The notes under the pieces are model-generated. The model was not told the origin of the DNA. It ran no database searches and worked only from the letters and a program-made list of their open reading frames with translations. Both the position numbers and the translations under genes were made by a program. DNA of 64,000 bases from Acestrorhynchus altus (lineage: Eukaryota > Chordata > Actinopteri > Characiformes > Acestrorhynchidae). The stretch covers positions 47,434,274-47,498,273 of the forward strand of contig CM067503.1 in NCBI GenBank assembly GCA_034509495.1, written 5' to 3'. This document shows positions 56,830 to 64,000 of this stretch, in pieces. Positions within the stretch are counted from its first letter, which is position 1, and each line of letters begins with the position of its first letter.

Positions 56830-57165
56830 TCAATGACTGAGGCAGACAGACACAGACAGACAGAGACAAATAGATGGACACAGACAGACAGACAGATAGG
56901 TGGACACAGACAGACAGACAGAACGAACAGACCGACCGAACAGACCGACAGACATACCGAACAGACGGACAGAAGGAGCGGACAGAAGGAACAGACGGGA
57001 CGGACAGACAGGCGGACAGAAGGGACGGACAGACAGGCGGACAGAAGGGACGGACAGACAGGCAGACAGAAGGGATGGATGGATGGGACAGACGGGACGG
57101 ACGGACAGAAGGAAGGGACGGACAGAAGGAACAGACAGGCGGACAGACGGGACAGACAGACGGGA
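56830..57165. repeat. CAGACAGA/GGACGGAC minisatellite
   Basis: About 330 bases of four-base CAGA, GACG, CCGA and GGAC words. It creates spurious Asp-Arg-Gln-Thr open frames. Confidence 0.95.
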
Positions 57166-57403
57166 CGTTTTTTTGAGTTTGAGTTTTTTTGAGTTTGAGT
57201 TTTTTTGAGTTTATGAAGAGACGATTATTGTTGCTCTTGTTTAACTATGATTAAGAATTCCGGTGTAAACTTGGCTCCGGCCTCGTATCCCCGCGGGCTC
57301 CTCAGCTCAGCTTTCAACATCCTACACTGTGATCTCCTGGATTTTGGATCTTATTTTGGATCTTATTTTCAGCCACACAATCAGTGGCTGACTAAATACT
57401 GTA

Positions 57404-57714
57404 CACTGATCAGCCATAACATTAAAACCACCTGCTTCATAATAAGGTCTCCATTGTGATGCCAGAACAGAAGTGGATTTGGGGATGGAGTCCATGATGG
57501 AGTCCATGATGGAGTCCATGATGGAGTCCATGATGGAGTCCACCTCACCCTGAAACCCATATAATCCTTGGGCAGGCAGGTTTTTTATGTCCCTGCTCTA
57601 TCAGGCCTCCTAAAACTGTAGGTCTGGCACTCCAGGACCAGGATTTCTTCCCCTGGTATAATCAAAGTTATTCACTTCTTCTGTCAGTGTTCTTAATGTT
57701 ATGGCTGATCACTG
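57404..57714. mobile_element. MITE with 21-bp terminal inverted repeats
   Basis: Left end CACTGATCAGCCATAACATT at 57404, right end its complement at 57694-57714 with one mismatch. A 12-base GATGGAGTCCAT tandem (57484-57543, five units) has expanded inside it. Confidence 0.85.
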
Positions 57715-58650
57715 GATTGAATAAAACGATTCCGTTCTGCTGAAAAAGTCAGCTTCTCCTCTCGTATAGCGCAATCTTTTGTCCTGTGTTGCTCATATGA
57801 CACAGAGAAGACGGAGAATGCAGTGTAACCAGAGGCCATGTGACCTCAGTGTTTACTAGAATTGAATGGAGGCTTATTATAACTGCACTAGAAGCGGCGT
57901 TTTATCCACATTTTTAGCCGCACATTTGCCGTGGATTCACCAAAATGACCCAAGGTATAGCTGTCTGGTAATGTGCCTTATTCCACGTCGGCGAATGAAA
58001 AGAGTTCTCAGTGTTGGAGGACAACCCTTGATGACCATGGTGTTGATGTTACATAACTTCATGTGCAGACTGCTGGAGATTCTGAGAATTTGCAGCACAC
58101 TCCTTTGAAACGATTTAACCGTGTGCATAAAAGCTCTCTGGGATATTTATTGGTGTTGATTTGAGAGAGATTTGAATTTGGGTTTGTTTTTAATGCAGTT
58201 TGGATTGTTTTTGCTATGAAGATCAGGATCTTCTGCATATTCGTGTCCGAGTTTGAGCAGACTTACTACAGAACTCTGTGATGTGGCTGCTCTCCCCTCC
58301 AAGGCTTGCTTCTAGGCTGTATCTAAAATTCCAGATTTGGACATAAAAGAAGAGCCTGCTTGCCTACATACCCACCAATCTTAAAATATTATATTGGCAA
58401 CCATAACAGCAGGATGTGTTTTAGGTCAGGCCCTGCTGCTGTTTTTAGTGCATTTAAAGGCCAGTTCGCTGATTCGTTTGATGGACCGCGTGTTAAAATA
58501 CAGATATTCTTCGTTTAATGTCCTCATCTACCGATTTGGTGAATTTTCTCGTGTGTGTCCTCGGCTTCTTTTTTGTACTTCTTTGACTTTCACTTCGACG
58601 GTCACCGGATTTGCCTTTTCGTAACGTTAAATTGTTCATTCTCTTCACAG

Positions 58651-58687
58651 AAGCCAAAGAAGCCCCCGCCACCATCCAAATCCACAG
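58651..58687 (+). CDS. cd2ap: cd2ap exon 11: KPKKPPPP proline motif
   Basis: The acceptor is TTCTCTTCACAG and the donor GTATGA after 58687. The exon is 37 nt, phase 0 in and phase 1 out, encoding KPKKPPPPSKST (residues 366-377). The PKPKKPPPP motif directly after SH3-3 is a hallmark shared by CD2AP and SH3KBP1 and a possible SH3 ligand. Confidence 0.93.
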
Positions 58688-59525
58688 GTATGATGTAACG
58701 AATGTTGGTACAAAAGTGCTGTTTATACTTTTATTCTCTTTCTGTTCAGGTTTTATTTATTTCTGTGGCACAAAAATTGAAGTAGTTTTGGAAGGGATCG
58801 GATGGATGGATGAATGGAATGGGATGGAAGGATGGGATGCATGAAATCGGCAGAATGGGATGGATGGGTGGTGCTTCCTTTGTTCCCGAGGGAATTTGAG
58901 ACATCCAGTGTCTTAAACGATACTATATAAAAAAAAATGGAGAATTCTGAACTATATTCTTTATAAAATTGATTTTAGTAACCATTTACTTCATTAAAAC
59001 CTCAGCTTTTATTCCTTTAAGGAGTTTTCCCATAAAGTAGTTTGTCAGCACTGGTAAATGACAGCTTATGGGCCTCGTTGGCAGCATTTTCTGTGAAGAG
59101 ATCCTGACCCGTCTGCCCTGCCTACAGTCAAATCGACAGCCTCGCATCTGCGCTGGCTTTCATTTCCTCTGATACTCAACCGTCCATCCTTTTCATTTTA
59201 CACTGGTTTGTCTTTTCTCAAACCAGATGCTGTGGTTCCAGCAATGTCCTGCTTCAGCCCTTGAGGGGAAGTTGTTGAGTGTAGGATTTTGCATTTGGTG
59301 CAGTGTGGCATTTTTATGTCATCGCCCTGCTCTGCTATAAGCTCACAGAGACTTGACTTGATTTCTGGCCCCTTTCCTGCCCACACAGGAAACCAAGTCA
59401 CCGCCTGCACCTTTCCTCGTTTGTTTCTTCAAGTCTGCTTTGTTCCTTTTGTTTTTTTGTGCATGTACTGTCTGTGACATTGCAGAGAGCGAAGGTCAGC
59501 TAACACACCATGTTTCGTTTTCCAG
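58688..59525 (+). other. cd2ap intron 11
   Basis: It contains a short GGATGGATG-type tandem (about 58795-58870). Nothing else was recognised. Confidence 0.75.
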
Positions 59526-59588
59526 CCCTGAAGCCTGAGGTCCCCAGTGCTGACAAGAAGCCTTCACAGTCCAGACCTGAGGACAAAG
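59526..59588 (+). CDS. cd2ap: cd2ap exon 12: proline/lysine-rich linker
   Basis: The acceptor is TCGTTTTCCAG and the donor GTAAGA after 59588. The exon is 63 nt, phase 1 on both sides, encoding ALKPEVPSADKKPSQSRPED K (about residues 378-398). It corresponds to the APAPKPEL…EEKD region of human CD2AP. Similarity is low, but phase and splice sites agree with exons 11 and 13. Confidence 0.87.
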
Positions 59589-62500
59589 GTAAGACAGGTC
59601 TGCCTTTAGCTGCCGTCACACAATGTCTTAAAAAGACAAACAATACAGAACTGTTCACTGCTGTCTATAAAGAGCTGCGTTCATGTGTCGGGTGTTGTTT
59701 TATTCTTTTTGATCTGCGTATTTTAACCACCGTGTAACCCATGAAGACGATGTCAATTTCATACTCAGAAATAAGTGTCCTTTGAAAACGAGTCCCCTCA
59801 AAGCGTATTGGGGGAAAATACACACTATTTATAGTCCTAATGTGCTCATGGAATGATGCCTGTGCAGTAATTAGGGGACATTTGTGGCTGTATTTTTAAA
59901 TCTGGAAAATGTAGCACGTTTTATAATATATAATATTATTAACGGTGTAACGCGGATGGTCCAGTAGCCAGTCGAACAAGCTCACTGTAAGTTTGGTTGT
60001 AGGTTAGGGTGTGAAGTCTTTCCTAAATTAGGTTTAGAAACAAGGTGAAGCTAAATTATTGTCTTAAATCCTCTGCAAATCAGGAATGTTGTCCAACATG
60101 AACAGGAATTATTCGAGTGGTGATCTCAACCAAGCATTGAAGTCCCTTGCAGTTGCCTCTTTTGTACAACATGAAAAGCTAGATATTTCATTGAAGGTAC
60201 ACCTGCAACGTTACAGCAGCAAATTATGGTTTCCAGTAAAATGAGGCCTATAAATTTGTTTGAAATAAAGTTCAAACTGGGTCTCTGCAGTTCGAAGGTA
60301 ATTATTCGTGGATAATCCCCACGAACACTAACGAACGTTGTTATCTCGGTTGCCGTTTTAATTCCCTGTATGACGGGAAAGTAACATTTCCATTGTAAGG
60401 CTTTAAAAATAATTTCCAGATTATATGTTGTATTGCGTTTGGTGTATTTCAGGGAACTGAAACCACTATGAAAGAAGGTGTTTATTTTCCAGAAGAAACA
60501 TTTTTATGGTGGAGGTTACGCCTACAGTTAGGTTGCTGCAAGTTTTAAGCTCTTTCTTTGAGATGCATTGAACCGAGTTTGCTTGGTGCAACCGAGTGAC
60601 GTTTCTGTGGAAACTAGGCTACAATTGAACTTGCATTCAGCTGCTGCGGCTGGCAGTCGTTCAGTATTAAATACTTATTTTATATTTGAAATCCTGAAAT
60701 GCATCCGATTATGTTCTCCAAAAGTAGCAGATCTGATCTGCAAAATCGATTTCATTTCATTTTTTCATTGTTAATTAGTTTAAAATCCCGGTTTTTCTTC
60801 AGATCTTCAGAATGTTTTGTTAAACGTCCATTGTCTTGCATAACAACCCAATCCTTCTTTGAAGTTATGTGCAGTCATATTTTACATTTCCAGCATTTAT
60901 CACACGCCCTTATCCAGAGCGACTTACAGAAGTGCTTTGCTGTTCACTCGGAAAATATCCTTCGCTAGTAGACGAGGCTAGAATCTAGAGATTCCTCACA
61001 CTTAGATCCTGCTGAAACAAATGTCTTTATGGAGTTAAATCCTCCTGAAACAGATCTTTATTTTATTTTAGAGGACACATTCTCAACATGAGCGCAAATA
61101 TTTATATATTTCATAATTTCATAACAGTGCTGTTTGGAGATTCCAGATCAGTTTCTCTGATCCAGTGAAGTCGTAGTCTGTGTCTGTCTGTGGTTGCACT
61201 GGTGTTTCAGAGTGGTGCTGGGCAAATGACCAGTAGAGCAACTTGGGCAGCTTGTGCCAAAAAAAATGCCACGTCCTTCGCTTGAACACTTTCGCTTTAG
61301 TGAAGACGAACAAAAATAAATCAAAGCAAAATAATCGCTCATTAATCGCAATCGAGGTAAAAATGTTCGATTAATCGTGATGTTGATTCGAGGTCATAGT
61401 TCAGAGTTTCACATGCAAGATTGCAACAGTGGATTCCAACCCTGCAAGAGGGGATAATAATCGTCCTCTGATGATTAATTCGATTATAAAACTCGATTAT
61501 TTTGGACAGAAAAGAAGAAGCCCGGCTGTGCAGGATTCCCCCTAATAATCTTTCCTTAAATAGACCAGCTGGACGATGGTAGGCCTCGTCTGCTGAGACA
61601 TTGGTCTCGTGACTTAAGGGACATGAGCTCTCACTGTTTCCTACAAATAATGAGTCACTCAGAGACTCGCAGTGGGAGGGTGGAAGCATCCTGTATGAGT
61701 TTCAGGTGTTCTACTTTGTGGCACGCAGTCTTGTGTTTCTAACATTTGGACACAGTTACCAGTAAAGCTCACCAGTTAAACGTGAACAAGCTGCAGGAGA
61801 CCAGACATTCGTCGATTTACGTGATGGGTGAACATTACTTCAACATTACTGCGAGTGTACCTTCAGTTTCAACATCACCTGGTTGAACATGTGTTATATT
61901 GTATATTTGTGTTAACTCCCCCACAGTGGTGTCGCAGGCCTTTTAAAGGACGTGGAAAGTTACTTACAGCACTTTATCCCTCACTTTAACTCCTAAAAAT
62001 CCATAAGTGACACACCGAATGTCCCGCATGCGTTACGGGACGGTGTGTGATTGTGTGTGAACTTCATTTACTCGTTTAACCTCTTAGATGCTTTCACAAA
62101 ATGCCATTTTTAACCATTTTGCCAAATGTAACACTTGGATTTTTACCTTATTTACAAACAAAGTCATGTGACCATTATCACAATAAAAAAAAACATGAAC
62201 TAGCTGCTTAGTAATAAATCAGATTCTGGGCTCTTATTGGTTAAATGCCTTGGGTTTGTAAGACTGATTATGCTCATGTAGTTTTTGTTTTTCACAAACA
62301 GCCAGTAAGAGATATTCTCAGCAGTGCTGTGAAGGACAATGCCGTTGATATTTAATGAAGAACAGACAGTAGGCTGTTCCTAATGATTTGGCACTTGTAG
62401 TTTGAACGTGTTCGGTGCCACACAGGATTCAAAACCCTTTGGAATCACAGAACAATAAAAATTTATGATCAGCATTTATGAATACATTTCCATATTAATA

Positions 62501-63658
62501 CGTCAACCCTTCTTTGAGACAACTTTCATTGAACTTTGAGTTTCTGCCTGCAGTTGATTTGAGGGTGGCAGTGATGCGTCTTCATAGATCTTCGCTTTTA
62601 GGATGCTCTGGGGCTTCTCAAGAAAATTGAGGTCAGGAGACGATGGCTGTTATACCACGATTTCTTCACCATTTGTTCACAGAGCAACCAAGTCAGTGGT
62701 GGTGTTTGCATACTGGCCATCAAGAACATGGGTGTATTTCATATACTCATAAGGCCTGATTCCTTTTATACCATGACAAAGATGATCAGGATCTCCACAT
62801 ATCTTGCAGAGGTCGTTTTTGACACCCTCAGAGACCAAGTGGCCTACGTTCTAACTTCCAGCCCAAATCGTCACTTTACCTTCTTCTCGCTGACCCCTCG
62901 GTTTTGTTGGAACAGACTGGCCGTTCATCGGTCATGCTGAACTCCATCCAAAATGGAGCAGCTAGTGGAGCAGCATTAATTGATAATGAAAGGCCACTAC
63001 AAATGATGTGGATTTTACTGCCATTTGCATCATAATTTGGAAATTTATTTGAAAACTGAAGAAATAAGTTCTCAGATAAATTACAGTGGAATCAGTGGGA
63101 TGTCTCTGAAACCTGCTGGAGAGGCTTCAGATGAACAGCCTGAAGAACCTACGTTTCCTCAAGGAGGCTTTAATCTGAAGGGAATTGCAAGTGAATCTGG
63201 ATAAACAAGAAGTAGCACTTAAATATGGCCCCATTGAGTTGTGCGAAGTGACAGCCTGCCCTGCCTCGTTCGAGGGTAGGAAGTACATAGTCACTGGCTT
63301 GTTGAATAATGCAAGGAAGGCCTGCAGCCCACACAACAAAGGTCTGCTTACAGATTGCCTGTTTGACTCTCTTACCTTTAAGAAGTAGGTTTGACCACGT
63401 CATCTGACAAGAATGTGCCGAAACATCTTCAGCTCCACAGAAAGCTCTGCATTCAGGGGCTCTCCCTGGCCAAGGACGGCCAATTTATTCATTCCTTCAT
63501 TAATATTATATATTTATTTTATGTATTTATTTTTTCACAAATGTTATTTCGCTTCATAAATGTTGTATCTGCGTACAAATCAAAATCATTTCTCCACTTG
63601 TTAATCTTTTATGGAAGCAGACACATCCACTCATTCTTTTGTGATTTTCCTCATCCAG
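59589..63658 (+). other. cd2ap intron 12
   Basis: It contains a fragment of a common fish repeat with TTATCCAGAGCGACTTACAG (about 60890-60940) and two protein-like but unassigned open frames near the 3' end (about 63001-63204 and 63185-63388). No exon was recognised otherwise. Confidence 0.75.
60890..60945. repeat. common fish DNA-element fragment
   Basis: GCATTTATCACACGCCCTTA then TCCAGAGCGACTTACAGAAG, a widespread fish repeat segment. Confidence 0.6.
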
Positions 63659-63812
63659 TTGACAGGGCTGTGCCAGAGAAACCTGCCAAGCCTGCTGCCC
63701 CCATTGTTCCCCCCAAAAAGCCCGTACCCCCTCCAGGCAAAGGACTGCTACGCCCAGGATCTATAACCCCAAAACGTCCGGACAAACCTCTGGTTCCATC
63801 TCCAGTAGCTAA
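63659..63812 (+). CDS. cd2ap: cd2ap exon 13: proline-rich region
   Basis: The acceptor is TTTTCCTCATCCAG and the donor GTAAGC after 63812. The exon is 154 nt, phase 1 in and phase 2 out, about residues 399-449. It encodes VDRAVPEKPAKPAAPIVPPK, KPVPPPGKGLLRPGSI and TPKRPDKPLVPSPVA. It aligns with the human KPAAPQVPPKKPTPP…PKRPEKPVPP segment. The PKKP and PKRP motifs are candidate SH3-binding sites for other adaptors. Confidence 0.95.
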
Positions 63813-63948
63813 GTAAGCAGTTTTCTTCTGACAGATATAACGACAGATATATTTGTTCATCGTTTGATAGATGAGTCTTAAGGTACTGATCAGTTTATGG
63901 TGGTTGAATAATCCAATTTTTTTCAACATCTCTCATTTCTCTTCAAAG

Positions 63949-64000
63949 GCACAATGGAGAGGTTCCTCACCTTCGACCAAAGTCCGAGTTAGAACCGACG
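63949..64000 (+). CDS. cd2ap: cd2ap exon 14 (partial, cut by window end)
   Basis: The acceptor is TTTCTCTTCAAAG. The exon enters in phase 2, completing a Lys codon, and reads HNGEVPHLRPKSELEPT to the window edge. It aligns with human INGEVSSISSKFETEP. The rest of the exon and the C-terminal exons are not in the window. Confidence 0.88.

Larger units (their letters stand above)
54124..58650 (+). other. cd2ap intron 10
   Basis: The 4.5-kb intron holds Tc1-family pieces (about 54640-54740 and 54990-55358, about 56440-56790), a large CAGACAGA/GGACGGAC minisatellite (56830-57165), short GAGTTT-T repeats (57166-57212) and a MITE with near-perfect ends (57404-57714). No exon was recognised in 55360-56440 or 57720-58650. 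Confidence 0.8.
29664..64000 (+). other. cd2ap: cd2ap gene span, 3' part outside window
   Basis: This span covers 14 recognised exons of the CD2-associated protein gene, encoding about 467 residues up to the window edge (human CD2AP has 639). Order: SH3-1 (residues 1-55), charged linker, SH3-2 (about 130-180), linker with the conserved GFGDIFREGSVKL block, SH3-3 (283-340) and proline-rich region. The C-terminal region with capping-protein binding and the coiled coil is not included. The paralogue SH3KBP1 was considered. SH3-1 fits CD2AP better (VEYEYEAAHDDEL, EEGWMEGDLNGRRGLFPDNFVK), as does the neighbouring tnfrsf21. CD2AP is known to link CD2, nephrin and Cbl complexes to actin and endocytosis. 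Confidence 0.93.

Noticed and set aside
56704..57208. Asp-Arg-Gln-Thr open frames over 100 codons
   Set aside because: Translation of the CAGACAGA/GGACGGAC minisatellite.
61342..61689. 115-codon minus-strand open frame in cd2ap intron 12
   Set aside because: No family resemblance; antisense to the gene and with no supporting signals.

Overview
This is vertebrate, almost certainly teleost fish, nuclear DNA. The evidence is multi-exon genes with GT-AG introns, many long (GT)n, (CA)n, (AAT)n, (AT)n and (TC)n runs, and debris of fish-type Tc1/mariner transposons, LINEs, tRNA-derived SINEs and MITEs. No bacterial, phage or viral gene is recognisable. I cannot name the species.

Two genes face away from each other. 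On the minus strand, positions 480 to 14730 carry the first three coding exons of tnfrsf21 (death receptor 6): a signal-peptide mini-exon (14704-14730), a four-CRD ectodomain exon (4912-5536) and a stalk/transmembrane/juxtamembrane exon (480-1013). The death-domain exons lie left of position 1. On the plus strand, 29664 to the window end carries 14 exons of cd2ap, a three-SH3 adaptor: a four-base coding part of exon 1 (29664-29667), SH3-1 (39698), linker (42860), SH3-2 (47250 and 47965), linker (49036, 51513), SH3-3 (52443 and 53736), a small extra exon (54070), proline-rich exons (58651, 59526, 63659) and the start of exon 14 (63949). All splice phases agree from exon to exon. The C-terminal region of CD2AP lies beyond 64000. 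From general knowledge, TNFRSF21 and CD2AP are also neighbours in human, which supports both calls.

The interval between the two start codons is about 15 kb. It holds two CpG-rich blocks (about 14820-15010 and 16190-16560), LINE and Tc1 remnants, a near-perfect 45-bp hairpin (25041-25149) and, just before the cd2ap promoter, two AT-rich minisatellite arrays of the same unit in opposite orientation (27118-27468 and 28785-29200). The cd2ap promoter is CpG-rich and has a TCTCGCGAG element and a GC box.

The points most worth a second look are: cd2ap exon 5, where the end of SH3-2 is spread over three reading frames although the exon stays open; the long GT run against the exon 5 acceptor; a duplicated start-codon/splice-donor segment in cd2ap intron 1; a VKE minisatellite inside coding exon 3; an unfamiliar 18-residue exon 10; and an ectodomain of death receptor 6 with no N-glycosylation sequon.

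The two genes are not known to act in one pathway. DR6 is a TNF-receptor-family death receptor, and CD2AP is a cytoplasmic scaffold for actin, endocytosis and slit-diaphragm complexes. All exon boundaries were read by eye from splice consensus, phase and family similarity, with no transcript evidence.
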